This document shows, piece by piece, positions 26,122 to 35,966 of a DNA stretch of 64,000 nucleotides. Source of the stretch: Marinomonas ushuaiensis DSM 15871 (GTDB taxonomy: Bacteria > Pseudomonadota > Gammaproteobacteria > Pseudomonadales > Marinomonadaceae); contig NZ_JAMB01000010.1 in assembly GCF_000521805.1 (NCBI RefSeq), forward strand, positions 1 to 64,000. The letters run 5' to 3'. A program made the position numbers and the translations under genes. The notes beneath the pieces were generated by a model. The model was not told where the DNA came from. It did no database searches and saw nothing but the letters and a program-made list of their open reading frames with translations. The first letter of the stretch is position 1, and every line of letters starts with the position of its first letter.

Positions 26122-27429
26122 ATGAAAATTGATACTCAAACTTACCAAGCGCGCCGTGAGCGTTTGATGCAATCTTTGCCTGAGAACAGTGTGGTTGTTA
26201 TTCGTACTGGTGGGTTGGCGACTCGTAATAATGATTGTGAGTATGAGTTTCGACCTCATAGTAGTTTCTTTTATCTGACTGGTTTTTCAGAGCCAAGCGC
26301 TTACGTAGTCATTGGTGCTGATGGTGATATGACCTTGGTTACTTTGCCGAAAGACCCAGAAAAAGAGCAATGGGAAGGTTTTCGATTTGGTACAGAAGGT
26401 GCGATAAAAAGCTTTGGCGCGGATGACGCTGCAGACCTTGATCAATTAGATGATGTGGCGATGACGGCGTTAAATGGCACAACCAATATTGCCTACTTAT
26501 TCAATGATAGCGTTTTACGTGAAAAAATTGCAGGCTGGCGTGATGCATTGTCTGTTCGTGCAAGAGCAGGTGCGATTGCTCCAACACAATTTACGGACGT
26601 TGGTCCTGTGATTGCTGAAATGCGCTTATGCAAAGACGCAGAAGAAATAGCCATTATGGAGGCCGCTGCACAAATCAGCGTGGAAGCTCATAAGCAAGCA
26701 ATGCGTTCGGTTCGTCCTAGCATGATGGAATATCAGTTAGAAGCGGAATTGAATTACGTCTTTATGAAATCCGGTGCACGTCAGCCTGCGTATAATAATA
26801 TTGTAGCGTCAGGAAGTAATGCTTGTGTTTTGCATTACATTAAGAACGATGAGCTTATTGAAGACGGTGATTTAATTCTTATCGATGCTGGGGCTGAGCT
26901 AGGTTGTTATGCAGCTGATATTACTCGTACTTTTCCTGCGAATGGTAAGTTTAGTGAGCCTCAAGCTGCTTTGTATCAAGTGGTGTTAGATGCGTATCAT
27001 GCGGGTATGAAACAGTTAACTGTCGGTACACCTTACGAAGCCTGCCATAACGCAGCGGTTCGAACCCTAACAGAGGGATTGGTGACTCATGGTTTGTTAA
27101 GCGGTGACGTCGACCTCCTGATCGAAAGCAAGGCATACCGAGATTTTTATATGCATAATACAGGGCATTGGTTGGGGTTGGATGTTCATGATTGTGGTGC
27201 TTATAAAGTAGCGGGTGAATCTCGTTTGCTTAAAGAGGGTATGGTATTAACCATTGAACCGGGTTTGTATGTTTCTGCCGATAACGAGTCTGTCGATGAA
27301 AAATGGCGAGGTATCGGTATTCGAATTGAAGATGATGTGCTTATTCGTACTGAAGGCCCGTATGTTTTAACTCATGGCCTAGCAAAAGAAATCAAAGACA
27401 TTGAAGCCTTAATGGCTCAAAGTCACTAG
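26122..27429 (+). CDS. pepP: Xaa-Pro aminopeptidase PepP
   Basis: 435 residues from ATG 26122 (AGAGAG before it). The N-terminal non-catalytic domain (EFRPHSSFFYLTGF) and C-terminal pita-bread metallopeptidase are both present. Metal ligands are visible: Asp pair in LILIDAGAE and ADITRTF, His in HNTGHWLGLDVHD, Glu in LTIEPGLY and GIRIEDDV. Removes N-terminal residues before proline. Likely co-transcribed with ygfB. Confidence 0.95.
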   Translation: MKIDTQTYQARRERLMQSLPENSVVVIRTGGLATRNNDCEYEFRPHSSFFYLTGFSEPSAYVVIGADGDMTLVTLPKDPEKEQWEGFRFGTEGAIKSFGADDAADLDQLDDVAMTALNGTTNIAYLFNDSVLREKIAGWRDALSVRARAGAIAPTQFTDVGPVIAEMRLCKDAEEIAIMEAAAQISVEAHKQAMRSVRPSMMEYQLEAELNYVFMKSGARQPAYNNIVASGSNACVLHYIKNDELIEDGDLILIDAGAELGCYAADITRTFPANGKFSEPQAALYQVVLDAYHAGMKQLTVGTPYEACHNAAVRTLTEGLVTHGLLSGDVDLLIESKAYRDFYMHNTGHWLGLDVHDCGAYKVAGESRLLKEGMVLTIEPGLYVSADNESVDEKWRGIGIRIEDDVLIRTEGPYVLTHGLAKEIKDIEALMAQSH

Positions 27430-27467
27430 GTTATTGAATGTAAACGTTATTGAATGTAAAAGTTATT
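27430..27467 (+). repeat. 16-bp imperfect tandem repeat after pepP
   Basis: TTATTGAATGTAAACG and TTATTGAATGTAAAAG lie in tandem, followed by a partial third copy TTATTGAG. It fills half of the gap to the next gene. Confidence 0.75.
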
Positions 27468-27502
27468 GAGTCGAATAAACAACAGACTGGAGTAATGCAA
27501 AG

Positions 27503-28708
27503 ATGGCTAAATCGTACGATGTGATCATAGTCGGTGCTGGAATGGTTGGCGCACTATCGGCGATACTTTTGGCGAAATCTTCTTTACGAATTGCACTTAT
27601 TGATAAACACAGTGGTGATTACACACTGTCAACACCGCCTGCTTATGACGCCAGAGTAAGTGCCATTTCCAGTCAGTCAAAAGCTTTATTAGAATCCGCT
27701 GACGTTTGGCAAAATATTCCACAAGGAAGAATCGCTTCCTATGACAATATTGTCGTTTGGGATGGCCTTGGATCAGGTTATATCGACTTTAATGCTGGTT
27801 CAGCGGCTATGTCTGAATTGGGTGATCTTGTTGAAAACACCGTTTTAAGTCAGCAAATGATGGAGCAAATACAGAAGAATAAAAGTATCGACCTGTATTT
27901 CAATAATGCATTGGCGTCTTATGAATTAAGTGAGACTGGTTCGAAAGTGGTCTTAGAATCAGGCGACCGGCTAGAGTCGCAAGTCTTGATTGCAGCAGAT
28001 GGTGGTGGTTCCAAACTTCGTTCAGAAAATGACTTTGCAACAGTGGAATGGGATTACGGTCATACCGCGATTGCTGCTACGATTGAAATTGATCAATCAC
28101 ATAATAATACCGCGTGGCAAAGTTTCGGTGAAGAAGGTGTTTTGGCCTTTTTGCCTTTGCCTGCGGTTGGGGGTAGACATTTTGTCTCAATTGTTTGGTG
28201 TGTTCCTCCTGAAGAGGCGGCCATTTTGAAAGTATTATCTGATGATGCCTTTTGTCGTCGTGTACATTACGCCATTAATAAGCGCTTTGACGTACTTGCT
28301 ATTACTCGCTCTAGACAAGCGATTCCATTGCGTCAACGACATGCTAAAGAATACGTTAAATCAGGCATTGCTTTGATTGGTGATGCGGCTCATACGATTC
28401 ACCCTTTGGCGGGCCAAGGCGCAAACTTAGGTTTCTCCGATGTTAAGGCTTTGGTTGATGTCTTGAGTAAGGCGCATAAACGAGGTGAAAACCTCGGTGC
28501 AAGCAAAGTTTTAAGGCGTTATCAACGGGCTCGTATGCTAGACAATATTGGAATGGCGGCAGGAATGGAGACCTTTAAACGTTTATTTTCAACTCAGCAT
28601 CCATTGATTGTAGAGCTTCGAAATACTGGTATGAAAAGCTTCGATTGTAATGCCTCTCTGAAGAAGAAATTAATAGCCCGTGCCGCAGGATTGGCTTCTT
28701 TTTCATAA
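27503..28708 (+). CDS. ubiI: FAD-dependent ubiquinone-biosynthesis hydroxylase (UbiH/UbiI/VisC family)
   Basis: 401 residues. FAD-binding VIIVGAGMVGALSAILLA at the N-terminus, the family motif YDARVSAISSQS, and the second FAD motif GIALIGDAAHTIHPLAGQGANLGFSD. The section SGYIDFN..LGDLVENTVL is closer to UbiI (VisC) than to UbiH, but this is judged from memory. It would hydroxylate the ubiquinone ring. E. coli has ubiH and ubiI in tandem here; only one such gene is present. Confidence 0.75.
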   Translation: MAKSYDVIIVGAGMVGALSAILLAKSSLRIALIDKHSGDYTLSTPPAYDARVSAISSQSKALLESADVWQNIPQGRIASYDNIVVWDGLGSGYIDFNAGSAAMSELGDLVENTVLSQQMMEQIQKNKSIDLYFNNALASYELSETGSKVVLESGDRLESQVLIAADGGGSKLRSENDFATVEWDYGHTAIAATIEIDQSHNNTAWQSFGEEGVLAFLPLPAVGGRHFVSIVWCVPPEEAAILKVLSDDAFCRRVHYAINKRFDVLAITRSRQAIPLRQRHAKEYVKSGIALIGDAAHTIHPLAGQGANLGFSDVKALVDVLSKAHKRGENLGASKVLRRYQRARMLDNIGMAAGMETFKRLFSTQHPLIVELRNTGMKSFDCNASLKKKLIARAAGLASFS

Positions 28709-28876
28709 TGCAGCTCATGCTTTCTGATTTATGAAGGCTTTTTAAAAGTTTATTATGGAAGAGGTATTTTGCTGTTTGCAAAACGCTACTTATTTTCGAT
28801 TGAAAATAATGGCTGCTGGCATACCCTTCTGTACAATGAGACATTGATTAATAAACAAAATATAAGGTGTGATGGT

Positions 28877-29704
28877 ATGCAAATTCAGGATCTTCTTAAG
28901 CAAACCGATAAGCTGCCTAATGTTCCCGATGTTGTGCGTGAGCTTATTCAGCTACTCAGCGATCCAAATGTGAAGTACTCAGATATTACTGAGCGCGTTT
29001 CCCATGACCAGACAATTTCATTAAAAGTCTTGCGAGTTGTGAACTCGGCATATTTTAGCCTTTCTAGAAAAATTTCATCGATTGATGAAGCAACCGTATT
29101 ACTAGGAATTGATAAACTAAAAACCCTAGTGATTGCTTCTGGCTTCTCTAATTCTGTGACGAAAGTTGATGGCATTGTGTTGCCTGAGTTTTGGGCTGAT
29201 TCATTTCGTGTTGCTGAACTGGCTCAATGGTTTGCGAAACGCACACCTTTAGTTGAAGCGGATGAAGCATTTACAGTCGGTATTGTTCATAATATTGGTC
29301 GATTATTATTGCATTTGACTGCTGCAGACACCGCGAAAGAAATTAACACCTTGGTTGCAAACCGTAAAGCGGGAAGAGTAAAGGCCGAATTGGATTTATT
29401 GGGTTTTACCTCTCAAGATGCTGGTAAAGCTTTGATGGATTTGTGGAAGTTTCCTGAAAATTTAGGCGATGCGGTGCAGCATCATAAACGTCCGTTTGCG
29501 GATGGTGAGCCTAAGCCGCTTGCTTGTGTACTAAACCTCGCTTGTTATCTTAATGCCTGTATCCGTAATGATCGAGACTCGGATTTGGTTCGAGAAAGTT
29601 TCCCGATGGCTGTTGCAACGGCAGCTGGTTTATCTGAAGGCATTATTTACGAGTTAGACGATGCACTGATTCTTAGCGACGAATTGAATCAGATACTTGA
29701 TTGA
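28877..29704 (+). CDS. HDOD-domain signalling protein
   Basis: 275 residues from ATG 28877, preceded by AAGGTG; the open frame 36 codons further upstream looks non-coding. The HDOD fold covers about residues 10-210 (LPNVPDVVRELIQLLSDP, SLKVLRVVNSAYFSL, HNIGRLLLHL). HDOD proteins resemble HD phosphohydrolases without the metal-binding HD pair and act as signalling scaffolds. It ends just before the fbp operon leader. Confidence 0.8.
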   Translation: MQIQDLLKQTDKLPNVPDVVRELIQLLSDPNVKYSDITERVSHDQTISLKVLRVVNSAYFSLSRKISSIDEATVLLGIDKLKTLVIASGFSNSVTKVDGIVLPEFWADSFRVAELAQWFAKRTPLVEADEAFTVGIVHNIGRLLLHLTAADTAKEINTLVANRKAGRVKAELDLLGFTSQDAGKALMDLWKFPENLGDAVQHHKRPFADGEPKPLACVLNLACYLNACIRNDRDSDLVRESFPMAVATAAGLSEGIIYELDDALILSDELNQILD

Positions 29705-29706
29705 TA

Positions 29707-29725
29707 TTGAATGAGAATCGCTAGT
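29707..29725 (+). promoter_or_regulatory. Possible Fur box before fbpA
   Basis: The core AATGAGAATC (29710-29719) is identical to the centre of many Fur boxes (GATAATGAGAATCATTATC), but the flanks match only in part (about 12 of 19). It lies about 100 bases before fbpA, where iron control would be expected. A weak call. Confidence 0.35.
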
Positions 29726-29822
29726 GTTCAACCTGTTGTTGTGTTAATTTCTTGTCTCATTTTTCTGGTTGGTTCCTCTAGATTTTTTATGCACAGAGAA
29801 CCATCGTTTGTGGAAGGTTTAT

Positions 29823-30896
29823 ATGTCAGTGCAGTTACGTAAAGTAGTCGATATGATGGATCGACAATCGATTTTTAGTGGGATTGGGATTATAGCGTTA
29901 GCGTCAACTTTGCTTGTGTCTACAAGTGTAGAGGCGAAAGGCGAAGTAAATATTTACTCTGCACGTAAAGAATCTTTAATTGCGCCAGTGTTAGACGATT
30001 TTTCTAAAGAAAATGATGTTGTTGTAAACCTGATCACAGGATCGGCAGATGCCTTGTTGAGCCGATTAAGAGCTGAAGGTAATGCAAGCCCAGCTGATTT
30101 ATTCATTACTGTTGATGCTGGGCGTTTACATCGAGCGAAAGACGCCGGTGTTCTACAGCCAATTCAAAGTGACGTACTAGATGCTAATATTCCTAGTCAC
30201 TTACGCGATAGCGATGGTTATTGGTTCGGCCTGTCTCAACGTGCTCGTGTAATTTTTTATAATCCCAAAAAGGTCTCCGAGAGAGATTTCTCAACCTACG
30301 AAGATCTAGCTACATCAAAATGGAAGGGGCGTATTTGCGTACGTTCGTCCGCAAATATTTACAATCAATCTTTGGTTGCTTCTATGTTAGAAGCGGATGG
30401 TCGAGAAAAGACTCAAGCTTGGATTAAAGGTTTAGTGTCGAATTTAGCACGCCCTCCTTTTGGTGGCGATATTGATCTATTGAAAGCCGTTTCGGCAGGT
30501 GTTTGTGATGTTACTTTAGCGAACACCTATTATTACGGTCGTCTTGGACAAAGTAGTGATGCAGCTGAGCGAAAAGTTTATGACAGCGTGAAGTTATTTT
30601 GGCCAAACCAAGGTGAAAGTGAGCGTGGAGCACATGTCAATGTAAGTGGTGCAGGTCTTACCGCATCGGCAACGAACATTGAAAATGCGACCTTGTTAAT
30701 TGAGTTTTTGACCAGTCACGCGTCACAAGAATGGTACGCTCATGTTAATAATGAATACCCAGTTGTAAAAGGTATCAGCGCACCAGAAATGTTGGCGCCA
30801 TTTGGTACGTTCCGAGCTGACACTATCTCGTTGAGCAAACTAGGTGAAAACAATCGCGAAGCAGTTGAGTTAATGGACATTGGTGGTTGGAAATAA
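29823..30896 (+). CDS. fbpA: Iron(III) ABC transporter, periplasmic binding protein
   Basis: 357 residues from ATG 29823 (GGAAGG upstream). The signal peptide ends near VEAKG. The family opening EVNIYSARKESLIAPVL is followed by SADALLSRLRAEG, the RARVIFYNP strand and the tyrosine-rich ligand stretch NTYYYGRLG typical of FbpA/FutA ferric-binding proteins. Binds Fe3+ in the periplasm and hands it to the FbpBC permease encoded next. A close paralogue lies at 60192-61262. Confidence 0.9.
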   Translation: MSVQLRKVVDMMDRQSIFSGIGIIALASTLLVSTSVEAKGEVNIYSARKESLIAPVLDDFSKENDVVVNLITGSADALLSRLRAEGNASPADLFITVDAGRLHRAKDAGVLQPIQSDVLDANIPSHLRDSDGYWFGLSQRARVIFYNPKKVSERDFSTYEDLATSKWKGRICVRSSANIYNQSLVASMLEADGREKTQAWIKGLVSNLARPPFGGDIDLLKAVSAGVCDVTLANTYYYGRLGQSSDAAERKVYDSVKLFWPNQGESERGAHVNVSGAGLTASATNIENATLLIEFLTSHASQEWYAHVNNEYPVVKGISAPEMLAPFGTFRADTISLSKLGENNREAVELMDIGGWK

Positions 30897-30926
30897 TTTC
30901 GTTTTTAATATGAGCTGCTATTATTG

Positions 30927-32591
30927 ATGGTTGATTCAACACACTCTAGTTTCGCTAGAAAACCCAATTGGAATTGGCTAAAGATCGCTGCGATTTTTAT
31001 TGCAGCGATTTTGTCGATACCTATATTGGTTGTCTTAGTAAATGTCCTCATTGGCGATGGTGAAGTGTGGCGACACCTTTATCATACTGTCTTAGCTGAT
31101 TACGTACAAAATTCCTTGCTGTTAATGCTTGGTGTTGGCTTTGGTGCATTTGCTATTGGTGTGCCATGTGCTTGGTTTACCAGTATGTGTGAGTTTAGAG
31201 GTCGCAAGTTTTTATCTTGGGCACTGTTACTTCCTATGGCAGTGCCAGCTTATATTATCGCTTATACCTATACTGGCGTGTTTGATTTTGCTGGACCAGT
31301 ACAAACTTTCATCCGTGATGTGACTGGCTGGAGCTACGGAGAATATTGGTTCTTTGAGGTTCGTTCGCTTGGTGGTGCCATTGTCATGTTGACCTTGGTT
31401 CTTTATCCGTATGTGTATTTAATGAGCCGCGCGGCTTTTCTAGAGCAATCAGCAAACACGCTTGAAGTCAGTCGTACGCTTGGTTACTCAAGCCAAAAAG
31501 CATTTTTCAAACTCGCCCTTCCTCTTGCTCGCCCTGCTATTGTGACTGGTCTTTCCTTAGTGTTAATGGAAACCCTCGCTGATTACGGCACGGTGCAGTA
31601 TTTCAGTGTAAACACCTTCACAACGGGTATCTTGCGGACTTTTTATGGTTTCGGCGATATAGCGGCTGCGTCACAATTAGCGGGTGTGCTTTTGCTGTTT
31701 GTGGCGGTTTTGATTTTATTAGAGCGCTATTCTCGACATCGTATTCGTTATCACTCATCCGGATTACGCAAGGCAACCAATCGGCGAATTGAACTGAAAG
31801 GTAGTCGAGGTATTTTGACGACTGTATTTTGTTGGTTACCCGTATTGTTTGGCTTCATTCTCCCTGTGGGAGTGTTGATCTATTGGGCGCTATTTAAGGC
31901 AGAATTGCCTGGGTGGGATTTCGTTCAATTGGCGTGGAACTCTTTCTATCTTGCTGCTTTGGCGGCGTTAATTGCAGTCAGTTTATCTCTATTGCTTTGT
32001 TATGCCATACGGTTAAATAATGATCGTAGCGTGAGGGCGTCTGTTGGTATCGCAGGATTAGGTTACGCTTTGCCAGGAACGATTATTGCGATCGGAACCA
32101 TTGTCCCTTTGGCTTGGTTAGATCATAGACTGATTGATTTAATAAAATATTATACGGGTGAAAATGTTGGTCTGATTTTCTCTGGTACCTTGTTTGCACT
32201 CTTGTTTGCTTACACGGTTCGTTTCATGGCTGTTTCTCTTGGTGCTGTACAAAATGGTCTTGGTAAAATTAAACCCAGCATGGATATGGCTGGTCGCTCT
32301 CTTGGTTTATCACCAGCGAAGGTGTTGAAAAGAATTCATATGCCACTGCTTAAGGGCTCAGTATTAACAGCATTACTTATTGTGTTTGTTGATGTTTTAA
32401 AAGAGTTACCTGCCACCTTGGTATTGCGTCCATTTAACTTCAACACCTTGGCGGTTAGGGCGTTTGAATTGGCATCTGATGAAAGACTAATCGATGCAGC
32501 GCCTCCTTCTTTGATGATAGTGCTGGTGGGTTTGGTGCCAGTGATTTTGTTGAGTCGCTCTATCTCTTCACGTATTGAGCATTCGAACTAG
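30927..32591 (+). CDS. fbpB: Iron(III) ABC transporter, fused permease
   Basis: 554 residues, a duplicated permease with about 12 membrane helices. Each half has a binding-protein-dependent transport motif (EVSRTLGYSSQKAFFKLALPLARPAI and DMAGRSLGLSPAKVLKRIHMPLL). The fused form is usual for FbpB/FutB. It lies 30 bases after fbpA and 8 bases before fbpC, so the three form one operon. ATG 30927 rather than TTG 30924. Confidence 0.9.
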   Translation: MVDSTHSSFARKPNWNWLKIAAIFIAAILSIPILVVLVNVLIGDGEVWRHLYHTVLADYVQNSLLLMLGVGFGAFAIGVPCAWFTSMCEFRGRKFLSWALLLPMAVPAYIIAYTYTGVFDFAGPVQTFIRDVTGWSYGEYWFFEVRSLGGAIVMLTLVLYPYVYLMSRAAFLEQSANTLEVSRTLGYSSQKAFFKLALPLARPAIVTGLSLVLMETLADYGTVQYFSVNTFTTGILRTFYGFGDIAAASQLAGVLLLFVAVLILLERYSRHRIRYHSSGLRKATNRRIELKGSRGILTTVFCWLPVLFGFILPVGVLIYWALFKAELPGWDFVQLAWNSFYLAALAALIAVSLSLLLCYAIRLNNDRSVRASVGIAGLGYALPGTIIAIGTIVPLAWLDHRLIDLIKYYTGENVGLIFSGTLFALLFAYTVRFMAVSLGAVQNGLGKIKPSMDMAGRSLGLSPAKVLKRIHMPLLKGSVLTALLIVFVDVLKELPATLVLRPFNFNTLAVRAFELASDERLIDAAPPSLMIVLVGLVPVILLSRSISSRIEHSN

Positions 32592-32599
32592 GATTGAAT

Positions 32600-33670
32600 A
32601 TGACGTTGTTACCTCCTCATGAAGTGTTAAAAGTAATGACATTAACCAATGTTTCGGTTGGTTATAGTGGGAGTGTCGTTGTCGAAAATGCCTCTTTTCA
32701 ATTATCAGAAGGGCAAATCGGTTGCTTGCTTGGACCAAGTGGTTGCGGTAAATCGACTTTGTTGCGAGCAATCGCAGGGTTTGAAATCTTAATGTCTGGT
32801 GATATTAAGATGGATGGAAAGGTGATTTCTACGCCTTCTTATGGCATGAATCCAGAGCATCGAAAAATAGGTATGGTATTTCAAGATATTGCTTTGTTTC
32901 CCCATCTTACTATTGCCCAGAATATTGCTTTTGGATTATCCGCTTGGCCAAAAGAAAGCGCAGAAGAGCGAGTCGCTTATTTACTCGAATTAGTGGGATT
33001 GTCTGGCTTTCAAATGCGTTACCCGCACTCTTTATCCGGTGGTCAGCAGCAACGAATCGCGTTAGCTCGTGCCATTGCCCCGAAACCGAAGCTATTATTA
33101 ATGGATGAACCTTTTTCTGGTCTTGATGCTAAGTTGCGTGAAGAGTTGGTTCCAGATATTCGTAAGATATTACAACATGAAAAAATGAGTGCGCTTTTGG
33201 TCACTCATGATCAAATGGAAGCCTTCTCCATGGCGGATCAGGTGTTTGTTATGGATGCTGGGGTGATTCATCAAACAGGCTCACCGTATCAAATTTATCA
33301 TGAGCCAGAGACTCGCTTTGTTGCCAGTTTTATTGGTCATGGCGATTTTCTACCTGCGACCGTGTGTGGAGCAAATTGTGTGCATTCTGCTTTGGGTAAC
33401 ATTCACGGCGATTTAGACCACGGTTTTGCGGATGATACCAAAGTAGATTTATTGATTCGTCCTGATGATATTCTACATGATGATGATAGTGAGTTTGTGG
33501 GGGTAATTGTTAGTAAGTTATTTAGAGGTTCACACTTTTTATATCGTGTGAAATTGTCTTCTGGCAAAGTGGTTTATTGTTTTGCTTCTTCCCATCATGA
33601 TCATGCTGTTGGTCAAGAGATTGGACTGAGTGTTCATCTCGATCATTTGGTTATGTTTCCCCGCGAATAA
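32600..33670 (+). CDS. fbpC: Iron(III) ABC transporter, ATP-binding protein
   Basis: 356 residues: Walker A GPSGCGKST, signature LSGGQQQRIALARA, Walker B LLLMDEPFSGLD and switch VTHD. A C-terminal TOBE-like domain (from about residue 250) is typical of FbpC/CUT1-type ATPases. It energises FbpB. ATG 32600 follows TAGGA; a TTG two codons earlier is the only alternative. Confidence 0.9.
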   Translation: MTLLPPHEVLKVMTLTNVSVGYSGSVVVENASFQLSEGQIGCLLGPSGCGKSTLLRAIAGFEILMSGDIKMDGKVISTPSYGMNPEHRKIGMVFQDIALFPHLTIAQNIAFGLSAWPKESAEERVAYLLELVGLSGFQMRYPHSLSGGQQQRIALARAIAPKPKLLLMDEPFSGLDAKLREELVPDIRKILQHEKMSALLVTHDQMEAFSMADQVFVMDAGVIHQTGSPYQIYHEPETRFVASFIGHGDFLPATVCGANCVHSALGNIHGDLDHGFADDTKVDLLIRPDDILHDDDSEFVGVIVSKLFRGSHFLYRVKLSSGKVVYCFASSHHDHAVGQEIGLSVHLDHLVMFPRE

Positions 33671-33858
33671 ACTTCCGTACTATTCTTGGTTTCCAGATCA
33701 CTTGGTTTTTAGATTGTTTGCCTTTTTTTAGAAGGAAGTAATTTAAGCCAAGTAATATATAGCTGAGCAATTTCTGTTGTGTAACTTTCCTTAATAAATG
33801 GCAATTGACTCTAGAGTCTCTATAATAGCGTTTTTTTAAAATATACTAGGTGAAAACT

Positions 33859-35055
33859 TTGAGCGTTATTCGACTAAAAGGCCAGGCTGATCGCCGTCTT
33901 CGAGCTGGGCATCAATGGATCTACAGCAACGAGGTAAACACCTCTGAGACACCATTAAAGCAATTTACTCCAGGAGATCAGGTTGTTGTCGAAACAGCAC
34001 AAGGGAAACCGCTTGGTATTGCCACGATAAACCCAAATACGCTGATTTGTGGTCGTTTAATTAGCCGTAGTACGGATACGTTGCTGAATAAATCCACATT
34101 GGTTCATCGCCTTAAGATTGCTTTGTCATTGCGTGAGATGACTTATCCAGCGCCATATTATCGATTGGTATTCGGTGATTCTGACGGTTTATCTGGTTTG
34201 GTTGTGGATCGCTTTGCTGACATTATTGTTGTGCAAATTTCAACAGCAGGAATGGAACGCGTTAAAAGCGAAATCGTTGAAGCACTGCAAGATGTCATTA
34301 AGCCAACGGCTATTTTGATGAAAAACGACGGGAAAATGCGTCAGATCGAAGGGTTGGAAACTTACGTAGAGGAAGCCTTCGGTACGGTACCAGAAACGGT
34401 TTTCCTACAAGAAAATGGCGTGTTATTTGAAGCGCCTGTTTGGGATGGACAGAAAACTGGTTGGTTCTATGATCACCGTGAAAACCGCAAAACTATGCAA
34501 GGTTTTTGTGACGGCAAACGCGTTCTAGATGTTTTCTCTTATGTTGGTGGCTGGGGAGTTCAAGCCGCTTCAGCAGGCGCAACGGATGTCACTTTTATTG
34601 ACGCATCTGAAAGTGCACTAAATTATGTTAATGGAAACTTAAAACTGAATCAATATGAAGGGGTTTCTAACCTCATGCATGGGGATGCTTTTGAGGCGAT
34701 GTCTTCTTTGATTGAAGATAAGCAGCGTTTCGATGTTGTTGTTATGGATCCGCCTGCATTTATTGCTCGTCGTAAAGACATTAAAGCGGGCGAGGGGGCT
34801 TATCACCGAGCGAATCAGCTAGCGATGAGATTGGTTGCGAAAGGCGGTATTCTTGTCTCGGCGTCTTGTTCTATGCATCTTGAAACCGCACGTTTACATG
34901 ATCTTGTTCGTAGTAATAGTCGTCAGTTAGAGCGATTTTCTCAGTTGGTTTATCGCGGTACTCAAGCGCCAGATCATCCAGTACATCCTGCGATTGAAGA
35001 GACTGAGTATCTAAAAGCTCTGTTTTATCGCATTCATAATAATATGGGTTTATAA
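33859..35055 (+). CDS. rlmI: 23S rRNA m5C methyltransferase RlmI family
   Basis: 398 residues: N-terminal PUA domain (RLKGQADRRLRAGHQWIYSNEV), EEHEA-like central part and a Rossmann methyltransferase with SAM motif VLDVFSYVGGWGVQA, catalytic-side VVMDPPAF and SASCSMH containing the nucleophilic Cys. RlmI makes m5C1962 in 23S rRNA. I prefer TTG 33859 because AGGTG (33848-33852) sits 6 bases before it; GTG 33850, three codons earlier, would itself overlap that Shine-Dalgarno. Confidence 0.88.
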   Translation: MSVIRLKGQADRRLRAGHQWIYSNEVNTSETPLKQFTPGDQVVVETAQGKPLGIATINPNTLICGRLISRSTDTLLNKSTLVHRLKIALSLREMTYPAPYYRLVFGDSDGLSGLVVDRFADIIVVQISTAGMERVKSEIVEALQDVIKPTAILMKNDGKMRQIEGLETYVEEAFGTVPETVFLQENGVLFEAPVWDGQKTGWFYDHRENRKTMQGFCDGKRVLDVFSYVGGWGVQAASAGATDVTFIDASESALNYVNGNLKLNQYEGVSNLMHGDAFEAMSSLIEDKQRFDVVVMDPPAFIARRKDIKAGEGAYHRANQLAMRLVAKGGILVSASCSMHLETARLHDLVRSNSRQLERFSQLVYRGTQAPDHPVHPAIEETEYLKALFYRIHNNMGL

Positions 35056-35105
35056 CGACTTTGTTTTTTAAAGGACCTTATTGTTAAAAAATCTTATTGT
35101 TAAAA

Positions 35106-35142
35106 AAAAGCGCGACTGAAAGTTTTTCAATCGCGCTTTTTT
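35106..35142. terminator. Bidirectional terminator between rlmI and the HAD phosphatase
   Basis: AAAAGCGCGA (35106-35115 region) pairs with TCGCGCTTTT across a loop that itself pairs (TGAAA/TTTCA). A-run on one side and T-run on the other serve both convergent genes. Confidence 0.85.
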
Positions 35143-35174
35143 ATTGGCATTTTTTAATCTGTGCTTGCTGGTAT

Positions 35175-35831
35175 CTAGTCACGTAGAGAAATGTGAGGCC
35201 ACTCACGTTCTTCGGCTATTTTAGTCAGCGTTTCATCAGCATCAACCGCAACAGGATGAGTAACAAGTTCTAGTAGTGGCAGGTCATTGCGTGAATCACT
35301 GTAAAAGTAACTGCCTTCCATTGAATACCCTGTTTCAGTTAGCCAGTCATTTAAGCGTGTAACTTTTCCTTCTTGAAAACTTGGAATGCCTACGGTTTTG
35401 CCTGTGTAGCGGTCATTAATGATTTCTGGGACTGGCGCAATGATATGATCCATGCCCAATGCTTCGCCAATAGGGCCTGTAACGAACTGATTGGTCGCTG
35501 TTATCATCAGTAAGAAATGACCTTGATTCTTATGATGTTGTAGCAAATCTGTTGCTTTTTTTAGCATCATTGGCTGTATTTTTTCTTTCATAAAGGTGGC
35601 ATGGAGCTCTATCAGTTCAGCACCAGAAAATCGTGTTAGAGGCGCTAGGCTAAATGCTAAGTATTCTTGAATGTCGAGGCTGCCAGCCTGATATTGTAGA
35701 AAAAAATTATCGTTGGCGTCTTTATAGGTTTGGGTGTCGACTAAGCCTTTTTCAACAAGGAATTGTCCCCAAGTGTAATCGCTATCGCCGTTTAATAAAG
35801 TCCCGTCTAGATCAAATATTGCGAGTGTCAC
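35175..35831 (-). CDS. HAD-IB phosphatase (SerB-like)
   Basis: 218 residues: nucleophile motif DLDGTLL (Asp7, Asp9), helical cap, motif II Thr in LMITATNQF, Lys in QEGKVTRL and metal-binding SDSRNDLPLL. This is the SerB-like HAD-IB subgroup. The neighbour order HAD-rppH-ptsP is kept in Pseudomonas, where the protein has been linked to histidinol-phosphate phosphatase activity; that assignment is from memory. Divergent from rppH. Confidence 0.8.
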   Translation of the reverse strand: MTLAIFDLDGTLLNGDSDYTWGQFLVEKGLVDTQTYKDANDNFFLQYQAGSLDIQEYLAFSLAPLTRFSGAELIELHATFMKEKIQPMMLKKATDLLQHHKNQGHFLLMITATNQFVTGPIGEALGMDHIIAPVPEIINDRYTGKTVGIPSFQEGKVTRLNDWLTETGYSMEGSYFYSDSRNDLPLLELVTHPVAVDADETLTKIAEEREWPHISLRD

Positions 35832-35966
35832 AAGCTGTCCTCAATTCTTCAAATATGCATGGATTATAGCTCTGACGACAATAAATAACATTAGTCTTAA
35901 TTGTGCAGATGGGCGAATTATGGAACAATGAATCTAATTTATTCTTATATTAGAAGGTGATGGCTC